The notes: a model not told the origin generated them from the sequence alone. 64,000 nt of DNA from Daphnia pulex (GCF_021134715.1 NC_060027.1:558001-622000), one strand, 5' to 3'; counted from the first letter of the stretch, positions 13,901 through 25,600 are shown. A program made the numbers and translations.

Positions 13901-15522
13901 ACTTTATGAGAGATTGTCTTGGAGGCTGTGCCGTGCCCGTCGTCTCTCTCTTTCCATATCCTCTCATCGCGTCGCTTGTTGTAAAACAATCTGGCCACTG
14001 TTTTGCCGTTTCTCTCTTCGGCGTGTCTGATCGGGCGACCGAATAAGAAAAACCAGTTTCTTCCTCTTGTATTTCCAGAGGCTTTCTTTATAGACACCGG
14101 TAGCCAGCGTAACATTGTAAAACATCTTTAAAAGAGTTATATCTATATGGGACCCTGGATACTTTGGATGGGCCAGTCAGCGCAGAGAAGGTCACGGGTT
14201 ATATGCCCCCGTATCGAATAGAGAAGGGAAATTGGTAGCTAGGCGAAACAGAAGTTGTCGCTTCAACATTCCTATTGACACGTCCAATATTTGTCTGATA
14301 ATATATATCCAGGCCCATTTTTTTCCAGGATAGAAGAGCGGCGATCAGTTGACTTGGACTACCGGCAGCAACTCATAGGGTCGTGGGAAAAGAATTCCAA
14401 GTTGAATATCATTTCGAAAACTTCTGAGCTGGATTCGAATGTCAGGAGAGAGAGAGCGCGTGACCGTCTCGGCTGGACCTCTCCGTTCTATTGTCCAAAT
14501 GTCGCCCCCCCCCCCCAATCAGTCGACTTGTAATGGCTCAATAAGGCCTCGAATGTATGCACACACGAGGTGACTACCTCTGCGGACACACATGGGCACA
14601 GACAATGTTGGACAGACCCGTGACTCCTTGAGATGACGACGACCTACAGGAGAAGCGTGAAGAATATCTAGTTATACACCACCAGAAAGCTTTATTATTC
14701 ACTCAATGTGTGTCTAGCCGTGACCAGCTGCACTCAAACAAAGTTAAATTCAAATTCTTGGATTGTCAAAATTCCTGAAAGAATTTCAAATTGAACTTGA
14801 TTCCATTTTTAACTGTAATTTGATCGGAAATTGTAGTTGAATTCATGACACTTGAACAGAAATTCAAATTGAACTTGAATTTCCGTCTGATTCGATTGAA
14901 ATTGCAGTTTTAAAAAATAATTCAAAAGAGTTCAAATGATATGTTTTTAAAAAGAGACTAATGAAATTTCAATTCAGGTTATCTGCGCCAATAAAGTTGT
15001 GATTGGTATTGAGTGAGGTACGCTCAGGAGTCGATGGGTCCCAATCGAACGATTGATTCCCCATATATAATGCGATTCGATATAGAACACGGATGGTGAA
15101 TTGACCGGATGGTGGCTATAATGGGCAGCAGTATGAGCACTGCAGACGACTCTGATGATGGAAGCTTTCATCATTCCAAAGGAAAAATGATTCAACTTGG
15201 AAGAAGGAAAAAAACGGAGGGCATCAGTGGGCGTGTCTATTGCTCGTCCAAGTCCCAACCAATAGGAAGCCACCATGCAGCTGCTGCCTGTTTTTAACTT
15301 TGCCGGGGTGCTGGTCATATTTTTAACTGGAAAGTGTGTGGGGAGAAAAAACCAGTTGGACACTCGCAAAGTTCTTCAGTTGTGCTCCGCTGCTCACAGC
15401 TTCAACTCGTCGTCTTCAACTCGAGTGTGTGTGAGACCCGAGTTGTCCAGCACTCGTCCCCATCGCCACCTCAGGAATTTCATATTACAACTCTCGTACG
15501 TAGAAGAAGAAAATTTAAAAAA
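4991..15522. promoter_or_regulatory. About 10.5 kb non-coding interval between the divergent Pax3/7 genes
   Basis: This interval separates the start codons of two genes transcribed outward, so both promoters and 5' UTRs must lie in it. All open frames are short, overlap on both strands and are dominated by homopolymers (for example a T run of more than 20 near 10840-10863), GAGA and CTCT tracts and poly-T/TTC stretches. I find no protein family. AT-rich patches with TAAT/ATTA cores, for example around 7150-7250, could bind homeodomain proteins, but such cores are common by chance. In Drosophila the gsb/gsb-n interval carries the enhancers of both genes, so a similar role is inferred here. Confidence 0.6.
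14781..14880. repeat. Twice-repeated motif in the Pax intergenic region
   Basis: The motif TTCAAATTGAACTTGA occurs at about 14784-14799 and again at about 14863-14878, 79 bp apart, with weaker similarity around both copies (GAAATTG and GTTGAATTC segments). It contains a short TTCAA/TTGAA palindrome. It could be a degenerate tandem duplication or a paired binding site. Confidence 0.5.
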
Positions 15523-18468
15523 ATGACGCTGACCGGAATGAACAACACCATGGCAAGACCCTGCACCTACACCACCGGCTATCCCTTTCAAGGTATTGTT
15601 GCCCAACCATTTGATTTCATTATAATCATAATCATAATCATTTGAATCAATGTGGAATAGTATCCAACAATCGAGAAAATGTTTCTCAATTGTTTTTCGT
15701 GTCGAGAAAGAAAAGCAAAAGTGCAGTCGAGCGCGATTTTTAAATTCTCGTTTTGAATCGGAGAAGGAGCGCAAAGTTTGCCGTGACGTCAGCGCATCTC
15801 GCCTTTCTATGGAAATAAAAATTTTCGGTTGAAATAAAAGAAAGAAAGAAAAGAAAAAAAAAAGGCGTTGGTTAGGGTCGATGGTTCGTGACAGTTTTTT
15901 GGGAGCTCCTATTGTTTTTGGTTCTGAATAATTCTGGCGCCGTCGAGCTGCTGTCAGCCAGCAGCGTCGATCTCGTGCCGCTGTCGTTGATAATGCCCCC
16001 CCGCTTTTGATATTGTACTACGCGGGAACGTTCATTGTGACTCGGATGGCACCTGATGCCTAGCTCCTTGGACGAGCTGCCGAGTGGAAACTGACAATAA
16101 GATGGACCAAACAGTTACGCAGTAGCGTATAGCTCGTGGTTACAAACAACTGAACGGCTGTTGTTGTCAACAACAACAACAATCTTTTTTCTATTCTTCT
16201 TCGACAACTTTTTTTAAATTTTTGGTGTCTGGCGCTCAACTTTCTTATTTCCATCGGAATGAATTTGTCTTTAAATTTTTTTGTTTTTATTAAACACCAA
16301 CAGGTCAGGGACGTGTTAATCAGTTGGGCGGAGTCTTCATCAACGGACGTCCATTGCCCAACCACATCCGATTGAAGATTGTCGAACTGGCGGCCGCTGG
16401 CGTCCGTCCCTGCGTCATTTCCAGGCAATTGCGCGTCTCTCACGGATGCGTTTCCAAGATCCTCAATCGCTACCAGGAGACTGGAAGCATCCGGGCCGGA
16501 GTCGTTGGCGGTGCCCGACCCAAGCACAGCCTCCAGCCAGACATCCAGCGCCGCATCCAGGCTTACCGCATGGAGAATCACGGCATCTTTTCCTGGGAAA
16601 TTAGAGACAGGTATGTATTATCCTATAGTGTTTGGCCTACCTGTGTTAAACAATAGAGCGGATGATTAAATGTGTCGTTTATCTTCCAGGTTGATCAAGG
16701 AGGGACTTTGCGAGCGCTCGACAGCCCCTTCGGTGAGTGCCATTTCTCGCTACCTGCGCGACACCTCCGAGGACCATCACAAATCCGAATCATCAGGTAA
16801 AGAACAATTTGAATAATTAAAATAAAATTTAAAAAAAAAACAAGAAAAACAAACGGGTTATTATGTACCAGATTAGCTAATATTATTTGTAGAATCAGTT
16901 GAATTGGTAGATAAAACATATTTCTTTTAATTAAATCTACCTGGGGCTGACCCCTGGGTCTAACAAGGTGCAATCAAAGAAATCTGTTTGGGGTATATCA
17001 TTACAAGAGGGTCAAATATTAGAAGAACTAACTCCTTATTTATTAATCAGCGGCGGTGCTCTGTACATTACACACACGTAGAGTTGTCTGACGTAACTTC
17101 CGTAAGTGATTATCAACGGAACAATGGGTGGTGTGGTCTAGGGAGGCTAGGGCTTTAATTACAGTCGTAAAAAGAAAGCACGGCGTGCGCAAGTACCGCC
17201 GCCACCGCCGACGCAACAGTAGCCCAGCACGCACCCTCATTATTTCCCAATAGGCTCAACACCTGTTGAAGGCCTCCGGATGATCTTATAGCCCTTTCTA
17301 TTTTTTTTCTTTAATACCCTTTAATTAATTAACACGTAACACGGCAGCATTCAGATTTTGTTGTAAATGATAATTCAAAAAAAGAGCGGGAAATTAGAGT
17401 TTAGTCGATTGGATATTATTATTACAACAATTCAAATGTTTGATTTCAACAGGTGTTTCGGGCATTAGTTACGGAATGATGAGCCATCCAGGCGACGGAT
17501 CTTCATCGTCGTCTGGCGACGGAATGGATGAAGATGGATCGGGTTCCGACTGCGATTCGGAGCCGGGCATCCCACTCAAGCGAAAGCAGCGCCGCCACCG
17601 GACTACCTTCACCGCCCAGCAGATGGACGAGCTGGAAAAGGCCTTTGACCGCACCCAGTATCCGGACGTTTACACCCGCGAGGAACTGGCCCAGCGCACC
17701 AAATTGACGGAAGCTCGGATTCAAGTTTGGTTCAGCAACCGACGCGCTAGATTGCGCAAACAAATGTCTTCCTCATCAGCCTCATCCGGCAATGGATCCT
17801 CGTCTCCGTCGTATTCCAGTTCGGCTTCCGCTTCATCTTCCAGCGGAATGATGAATTCCAACAGCATCAGCCCAACCAGCGGCGCCGGAATGATGATGTC
17901 CGCCAATATCGGCTCGACCGGAATGGGTCTGCCGAATGCGGCCTCTTCTCCTTACCAACAGCATCCGCACGATACCATCCATCACCATCACTCTATGACG
18001 GCCAACAGCACTGAAGTGCCTTCGGCTGTCCACCAACAGCCGCTCTACTCGGTTCCGCCCGCCTTCGCCGCTGCAGCTCCGGCCGCTTCGCCTTCTCTAC
18101 CATCCAACAATCCTTACGTCACTTCTCTGGCCTCCCACCACCAGGTAAATTTGCATACGTCTTTCAAATTATTTTGTGAACATAATCAATACCGTCGATT
18201 TCTTATCTTCATTTTGCAGATGGCCAATACGATGATGAACTACCCGTACACTCCGCAAGAGAGTAGCAATTGGTATCAGCACCAACAACACCAGCACCAG
18301 GCTGCGGTCCAGCAACAAGCTTCCATGATGATGCCGGCTACCAACCCAACTTCCGCTGTTGCATCTTTCAGCAACGGCAATCGGACGCCGATGGCTCATC
18401 CGCACGCCATGTCTCATCACCATCTCAACCACTCTGCATTCACAGCATCCATGTACGGATGGTATTGA
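15523..18468 (+). CDS. gsb/gsb-n: Pax3/7 paired-box homeodomain transcription factor, gooseberry type (copy 2)
   Basis: Five coding exons: 15523-15592, 16304-16610, 16690-16796, 17453-18144 and 18220-18468, giving 474 residues in phase. The paired domain starts at [10 protein letters not shown] (about residue 24) and occupies exons 2 and 3, the 307 bp exon 2 being the same length as in copy 1. The homeodomain is at about 207-266 with Ser at position 50. The C-terminus is rich in Ser, Ala, His and Gln and ends SMYGWY, like copy 1. Unlike copy 1 it has an extra 75 bp intron in the C-terminal region (18145-18219), with gtaaat donor and ttgcag acceptor. Reading through that intron also stays open, so retention is possible. 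It is transcribed away from copy 1, as for the Drosophila gooseberry pair. Confidence 0.93.
15593..16303 (+). other. Intron 1 of Pax3/7 copy 2
   Basis: A 711 bp intron between the leader exon and the paired-box exon. It is AT-rich, with an ATAATC repeat just after the donor (about 15616-15640), an AAAG-rich tract near 15838-15862 and an AAC run near 16168-16185. The long minus-strand frame reaching into 16581 is the antisense shadow of the paired-box exon. Confidence 0.6.
16797..17452 (+). other. Intron 3 of Pax3/7 copy 2
   Basis: A 656 bp intron between paired-domain and homeodomain exons. It is AT-rich, with a TTAATTAATTAA palindrome at about 17322-17334. The small open frames are not convincing genes. 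Confidence 0.6.
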
Positions 18469-19834
18469 TCCGCCTTGTAACTCTTCCATCCACTTTTTTT
18501 TCTTTTAATGATAAAAATTTATAGCCTTGATATATATTTTGAGTAGAATTTTTAGAATGGCATATTTTTAAAAACAGATCACGGTCGACTGGCCGTCAAC
18601 AATTTCATGGCGCTACAGTTAAACCTTTTTTCTTGCCCATTTTCCCGGTAAGAAAAGAATCTTTTTTCAATGACGATTGACTTGGCGACAGGTCTTGTTA
18701 GACAGCGTCGCGTTCAATTGTTTTTCTCACCCCCGCAATGCAAAAAAGAAACAACGGCGACTTTTTCACAAAATAAAAAGCGACAATGAAAATCGTGTCG
18801 ACTTGTGTCGGCCGTTCCCTTTTGTTTGATTTCCTTTCCGTTCGGTCACGCTCCAACTGCCTTCAAACTACCCAATCTATTTGAATTCAGTTTTCTTTAA
18901 CTTTTTTACCACCAGCAGTATTTCAAACAAAGAAGTGTCTTATATATTTATATGAACGTGATATTTCTCATTTCTGTGCGTTTGTTTTATCCGTAATGCG
19001 ATTGATGATATGATGACCATTTTTTGATATTCTATTAAATGACTTAAATTGTACTCTCTCGGCTCATTTTCACATGTCACCTGCTGGCCTGGCTACACCT
19101 GCTTCACTCCTATTTTTTAAAAAACATTCTGTCTCGAATGGTTTTCTGATTGAATACAGAATTCTCCCAAGATGTCTAGAATGTGTTCCAGTCGGTTGAG
19201 TTGATCGAATCTCTGCCCACCTGAACAACCGAAGGTCTATAACGTTTTTAATAGGTTTTTCGATGTTTTTCTAAATGTGGATCGGTGACGTTGGTGGCCA
19301 GGAGCAGCTGCCGTTGTTGCGACAGACTGAGTAACCAACAGCGCCGAGTTTGATCCAATACAACCCGAAAGGCGATCAATGACGTCGACGATATATCTGG
19401 ACAGGAGGAGGGGAGGGAGGATGTCTCCGATAAAAAATTCATCTTCCAACCTGCTATACTGATCGAAATGGTCAACTAGATTGCGGCCTCTTGGTAGTCG
19501 ATACGTCAGCGCACATCAGCCAAGCACAAAGGTTTTCAATCAATAAAGATCAGAGCACGCTCTAGTACAGGTATATGTATACAGTGAGTACATTCCCGGA
19601 GAACTTTCAATCCTATTCTTTCAGTAGTTGACCGACTTTGACGCCAAACAGACCCAACCAAAGCACCAGACGCCAAGTTGAAAACCTCAAAAGTGGATGA
19701 CGCCATGTCGCAAATCTTCTTCTGTACAATCTACGATGGCAATGCAACTTTCGTTTACAAGTCGGGAACTTGAACAACAACAAATCAACTGATTCACGAG
19801 TTTTTAAAATTTTTATTTTTATCGATCCATACAG
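18469..19834 (+). other. 3' flank of Pax copy 2 and 5' region of the next gene
   Basis: This holds the 3' UTR of the Pax gene and then the promoter and leader of the WBP1/VOPP1-like gene. A possible first coding exon of that gene is ATG at about 19708 (reading MSQIFFCTIYDG), which would splice in phase 2 to 19835 through a weak donor (gtcggg). I could not establish it firmly. Confidence 0.4.
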
Positions 19835-20504
19835 GTGCAAAGCTGAAACGGAGCTGTGTTGCGGACGGGGATGCTGCCCCATGATTTCGTCGGCCAACAG
19901 CATTTGGTCGCAGTGGTACTTTTGGTAAAAATCAACAGTTTGTAGATGTTTAATTGAATTGAAATTAACGACTGGATGGTATCTAGGTTCGGTATCGCCA
20001 TATTCGCCATACTAGTGGTTGGTATTTTCTTGACCCTGACGTCCAATAGTTGTCGACCCCAACCGATTTACACGGAAAATGTCGGCCATCAAGCGACTGC
20101 CTCTCGTTATGGCATCCGCCACATTCTAGGTACTATATTCATCTCATTTTTATTATTCCTGATTGAATCTAAACGCATCGTTTCATTTCTAGGAGTCCAG
20201 CAATCTCGTGTGACTAATGTTGCTCCCACCGGAGTGGTCTGCGGACCAACGGGTCTCATTCAACCAGCAGCAATCCAGTCGAAATTCAGCTTACTAAACA
20301 GGTTTGTGTCTTGTATATTACTTTTCTCTAATAAGTTTTTGATCTGGTAAAATAATGAAATGAATAACTCGGTCGATATACACTAAAATTCACAGCGCTA
20401 ATAACAGGGAAAGCGTTGGATTGGCTCCGCTTAGACCGCCGTATCCGCTTCAGTTGAACGCTGGACGGTTCGATCACTCGATGGTTACCGACGACATCGT
20501 TTAA
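19835..20504 (+). CDS. WBP1/VOPP1-like single-pass membrane protein (5' end unresolved)
   Basis: Four exons are clear: 19835-19924, 19987-20129, 20193-20301 and 20396-20504, all phase-compatible. They encode a cysteine motif (ELCCGRGCC), then WSQWYFWFG followed directly by a hydrophobic membrane segment (IAIFAILVVGIFLTL), and a Pro-rich tail ending DDIV. CCxxxCC followed by WYFW and one transmembrane helix is the pattern of the WBP1/WBP1L/VOPP1 family of endosomal or lysosomal adaptor proteins whose tails bind WW-domain partners. The tail here has PPYP but I see no classical PPxY motif. The first exon with start codon and probable signal sequence is uncertain; the best candidate is at about 19708. 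It converges on the RING gene, with 215 bp between stop codons. Confidence 0.68.
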
Positions 20505-20719
20505 ACTGTCTTTGTATATGCAATTTACTATTTATAAAAATTTCTTTTAAAAACACAAATCAAAATGTATACCCGCAAAATGTGTTTCAATTAGTGTCAA
20601 TGTGTTTTGTTTTAAAAATAAGAAGACAAATGAGAACTTGATTTTATTTTGTATTTCCGAATGAATTGATATTGAAATTGAATGTCTCGTAAAAATGTCA
20701 GGGAAATGATTCGAAACGT

Positions 20720-21394
20720 TTAGTCCAAGTCGTTGGAAGGATCGTTGGGTGGGTCGGGCTGATCATCGGTACTGAGCAGATTGATTCCAGGAAATAACAT
20801 TGCCACCATGAATCGGTGGAAGGCTTCATCGTTCAAGGGTAACCCACCATTTCCATCGTTCAAGGTGACCCAACGACTTCCATCGTACACCGAAAAAGCA
20901 CGAAATACCATTCTCCGTCTTGGTGGTGCGGGAGGACGGACGGGTGTGAAAACTTCGCCCTGGGACGATCCCGAAGTGATGTTGTGAACGAATTGGCTGA
21001 ACGGTTGCCTGCATGTCGGGCACTCCAACTTGACGCGGCACCAGCTGACCAGACAGTCGAAACAAAAGACGTGGCCGCAATCGAGTCGTGATTTGTCCGT
21101 TTGGGGACTCATGCAAATGGCGCATTCACCGTGGTCGTAATTCATCGGTTGGTGTTGGGGACCGGAACTTCCGGAGGGAATGGCAGGTTCATCATTCACC
21201 GTCGGGTCATTCACAGCAGGTAGATCGTCAGGTAGATCGTCAGTTGAAAGGCTGGACGTGGGATTTGCCATTTCAGCTGATTCATCGTCGGTTATTACGT
21301 GAGCAGTCGGTTCGTCGTTATCCTCCATGTTGGAAACGGGATTCAGATTTTCATTGGCCGACTCGTCGCTGGAGTTTGATTGATCGTTTGACAT
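20720..21394 (-). CDS. Topors-like RING-finger protein, probable E3 ubiquitin ligase
   Basis: A single-exon frame of 224 residues from the second methionine (MSNDQSNSS); an upstream in-frame ATG at 21421 gives 233. The N-terminal ~90 residues are acidic, Ser/Pro/Asp-rich and probably disordered. A C3HC4 RING lies at about residues 91-131: CAIC, then C-G-H, then C-FD-C, ending CPTC. The spacing and the following RQPFSQFVHNI resemble Topors-type RINGs, which are compact and followed by a PF...H segment. The RING should recruit an E2 enzyme. The protein is much shorter than Topors and lacks its long SR-rich region, so only the RING class is secure. The lack of introns contrasts with its neighbours and could mean a retrocopy origin. 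Confidence 0.75.
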   Translation of the reverse strand: MSNDQSNSSDESANENLNPVSNMEDNDEPTAHVITDDESAEMANPTSSLSTDDLPDDLPAVNDPTVNDEPAIPSGSSGPQHQPMNYDHGECAICMSPQTDKSRLDCGHVFCFDCLVSWCRVKLECPTCRQPFSQFVHNITSGSSQGEVFTPVRPPAPPRRRMVFRAFSVYDGSRWVTLNDGNGGLPLNDEAFHRFMVAMLFPGINLLSTDDQPDPPNDPSNDLD

Positions 21395-22696
21395 GTTGAA
21401 TCTTCGATAATAGACAATCAAGGCAATACAGATAAAAAACCGTGTCGCCTATTTATCTCCCGAGTCCTGCGGACTTGCCTCTGCAAGTCCTCATCCGAGC
21501 TTATTTCTTGTCATATCATTTCAAATAATTTTAATTCGAGTTTTGTATGGTTTTAAATGGCTGCGTCTCATTAAATCGCATTTATTTCAATACTTTTAAA
21601 ATATAATTCATTGAGACAACAACCGCAATTCAGGTAAATAAGTTTCACCGAGCGCCATAAACTACGTATATTGTGCACACGTCTGTGTACTTTGGTATGC
21701 GTCACGGTTTATACGATGCAAGACACACAGGTGAATTGGGACGAGACAAACGGACATAAATTACTGGGTTTTTTTCAGTATTTTCCTTGTGCAGTCAAGA
21801 GTAAAATCCTATTAGCTATTTAATATTGAATCTCCTGCAGCAAACAGTAGTAGGGGGATTATTTGTTCAACCGTCGTTTCTACGCGTGTACTATCTGTAC
21901 ACTGCAAACAGTGTTGAGTCGTTTTACTTTACGCCTGTTTGTAGGTTAATGTCCCACATTTTGTTTACTTTCACAAAACACGTAATATCCATTTTGAATA
22001 TAAGAAGAGCTGCTGCTGCACCCGTTTGTACTCGTTTTCTAATCTGCAAGTCGATTGGCCACTGTCGAGTTGCCGTTTAGCAGTACCTTAATGTTTTGAC
22101 GTTCGTTTTTTCCCCTTCCTTTCGTTAAAAATTAAAAAAAGGAGATTTGCCAACTGACATACTGTGTGTCGAAAAGTTGTCATCCATTGCTAGTGAGTGG
22201 GAGTGCAAGCCTGTTTGTGTGAACTCGCCTTTAAAAAAAAAAGCCTACGGCTGCGATTATTTACGTGCCAACTCAACGAATTGGATTGCGACACAAGATT
22301 TCACAGAAGAGGATATACGTCATCCTGTAGGAAGGAGGAGGAGAACGGTGATATTGTTTGGTTGCAGTTTCACTCTGTCAATGATGGCCCACTGTTGTGT
22401 TCTTTTCTTCAATTCCTAAACATCGAGCTTGACATCACCAAGGGAAACAACACACATGTAATGCCAACTATGCTGTAGTATTTTTACTTAATCTGTTAGA
22501 AAAACTGTTGGCTTTTAAGTCAATATTTTGGTAAGCTGCTCTTATAATATTTAGTATTGTGATTAGTTTTAGTTTTCAATATTGCTTTCACTTCTAGGTT
22601 GTTACGTTTCATCATCATAATCACTAAACCCACATCACCCTCAGAATAGCAGTTTACCACATCGAGATCTGAGCTTTCATCAGTCTTTCAATCAAC
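21395..22696. other. Intergenic region and 5' leader of the ACAP gene
   Basis: The RING gene (minus) and the ACAP gene (plus) diverge from here. The open frames are short and without recognisable domains. Nothing else is supported. Confidence 0.55.
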
Positions 22697-25600
22697 ATGA
22701 AACCCATAATCTCGTATGTCATTATCATTACTATTAATACATGTAGAACAATTTACTTATTAATGAATGCATTTCTGAATCCTACAGTTATGAAGAGTGT
22801 ATGAGGGATTCCCCAAAGTTTAGGTATAACGTTTTTAATATTTAAACAAGTCACAAAGCTGTATCACTACTATATTTTTCTATTTTTAGAGATGCTCTGG
22901 AAGAAAATCATGCAAATTTAGATGATCTGGAAATTAAACTTGAAAAAGCAAGTAGCCTCTTGTTATTAGCTATTTTATTTCATTTGATAATAATTCTGAA
23001 TTGTTCACAGGTTTTGAAAAACTGCAACTTAACAATTGATGCAGGGAAAACCTATTTGGGCTTCCAAAAGTAATTTGATTTTCAAATGAATTAGTTTTAT
23101 CAAATCTATAGATTTTACCATAACTCTCTTTTCCTAGTAATCTTGTGCAGAGCATGTTACAAGTGAGCTTGCATTTCAAAGGAGATCCAGCCGTCTCCCA
23201 GGCTTTAAATAAAGTTGCCAATTCACTGCAAGAGACCATCAAATATCACTCAATTCTGATTGATCAAACCAGCAGATCGGTTTCTAGATCACTTAATAAT
23301 TTCCTAAAAAAGTGAGTTATTCTTCAGCGTAAACAGAAAAGTAAATAAAAAGCAATCATAAGCAACACTTTATTTCTCTGCTGTAGGGATTTGAAACAAG
23401 TCAAGGACAGTCGGCAACACTTTGACAAGATCTCGGCCGATCTCGACACAGCGCTCGCTCGACATGCTCAAGCTCCGAAGAATTCCAACAAGAACCAAGG
23501 TGTTACCGCATCTGGCTCGGCGAATACTGTACTAGCCGCCAGCACGCTGTCCTCCACACACCAGGGTATGCAGACTATGTAGCCTTATCTTTCGCTATCT
23601 TTTACTGATAAAAACTATTGGAACCGAGTAATAAGCGGCATAGGTTTATGAAGTGTAATACGAACCATTTGTCAAACAGGTTTAATGACCACAAGTGGAG
23701 TGGACGAAACGTCAAACGTGTTGATCGCCACTCGTAGTTGCTTCCGTTACACAGCGCTGGACCATTTGTACACTATCAGTTTAGTGCAGTCGAAAAAACG
23801 CCATGAAATTCTTGATCCAGTAAGAATATTTTTAAGCATTCATTTTGACATTAGCACTGAGCTGAAACGTTGATTGGTTCCATAGTTACTTTCCTACATG
23901 CACGCCCAGAGCACATTCTTTCACCAAGGATCGGACCTTTTCCAAGATACCGATCCGTTCATGAAAAACATTGGATCAGAAGTGAGATCTAACGCTTGCC
24001 ACACGTACTTAAAAACCGGTTTGATCCTGCAACGCTTTGGCGTGTTAATTACAGGTGACGCAGTTACGAGAAGAGACCAACGCGCTAGAAAGAGAGTTGG
24101 GAAACCGGCACAGTGTAGTCACATCAAAGGATTTAGTACCCATGTTGAAATCCGAGACGCTGAACGGAACCCGTATGGAAGGATATCTGTTTAAGCGTAC
24201 GACGAGTCCATTCAAAACGTGGAATAGACGGTGGTTCGCCATTTGCTCCAGTCAATTGATTTACCGGAAAAGGACAGGTACCCAAGCAATAACACTAACG
24301 TTATTTTTTTGTGTCAGGTATTCTCTTAATCAATAGATATCCTTTGATCAGGTGACCGAGAAGGCACAATCATGGAGCAAGACTTGAAACTTTGCTCCGT
24401 CCGACCGTTGGTTGACATTGATCGCCGTAATTGCTTTGAAGTCATTTCACCCACCAAGTAAAATTTGCAGTCAAGACACCTCGCAGCTTTGATTAATTAT
24501 TCAAAATGTCGGATGACATTGCACAGGTCTCACGTTCTGCAAGCGGATTCCGAAGAGATGTTCCAGGTATGGATCCAAGCTATCCAAGATGAGATAGGTG
24601 CGGCCATGCAATTGATGCTGAGCAGTCGGAGTAGTTCGGGGCAGAGTCTGGCCAGCAACGAGTCACCTAGGAGCAATGCTAAAGACAGTCAAAACTCTAG
24701 CCACTCTACCACTGATAGCGCCAACACATCCAAGTATTTAAAAATGGCTGCAATTGCGGTATAAATATTTAATCATTTTTTTTTTAATCAGGGAAAGTAG
24801 TAGAGATAAAATTTTATCGGACATTTTAGCAGTGGCCGGAAACGACCGCTGTTGTGATTGTTCAGCAGAAAATCCCGAATGGGCTAGTATCAATTTGGGC
24901 ATAACATTGTGCATAGGTTTGTCTCTTGGTTGATTCTTTATTTTTCACTGGAATTCGCCTTTTCAATTATTCTTTATTTTTGACAACAGCTTGTTCGGGT
25001 ATCCACCGTAGTCTTGGTGTACACGTCAGCAAAGTAAGGTCGCTTACTTGGGATAAATGGGACGGCGAAGTGGCCCAAGTGATGGTTTCCCTGGGTAACG
25101 CTATCGTCAATTCAATCTACGAGTCTAAAGTAGATACTGCCAGTGATCTGTGTAAACCACAGCCAGACTCGACCCAGCAAGTGCGAGATGCATGGATACA
25201 GGCCAAATATGTCAAAAAGCTGTTTGTCGATCATCGATGGGCTGGGGACGAGAATCTTTTACAAGAAGCTGTTATCATTCCTGAATCAGGTACATTTATT
25301 TGCCTCGTTACCGTAGACAGCTAGGGTGCTCATTCTTTCACATTTTCATAGGTCAAGTCGATCCTAATTGGCTATTAAGCAAAGGTGCTGAAACGGGTCA
25401 AATTGTGTGGATCGCTCGCGCTCTAGCTTTATACGCGGATCGCAACACTACTAGCGGAAACACCCAAGAACGGGCTCCGGTTCATTTAGCCGTTTTAAAC
25501 GTATGATTCAACAGTCTCTTATTACTTCATCTTATCACATTACACATTAAAATTTCTTTTGTGATTTTCAGGGATCAGTTACATTACTACAATATCTTCT

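Noticed and set aside
16060-16581. Minus-strand frame of 173 codons
   Set aside because: Antisense of the paired-box exon extended into intron sequence. The same antisense peptide appears opposite copy 1.
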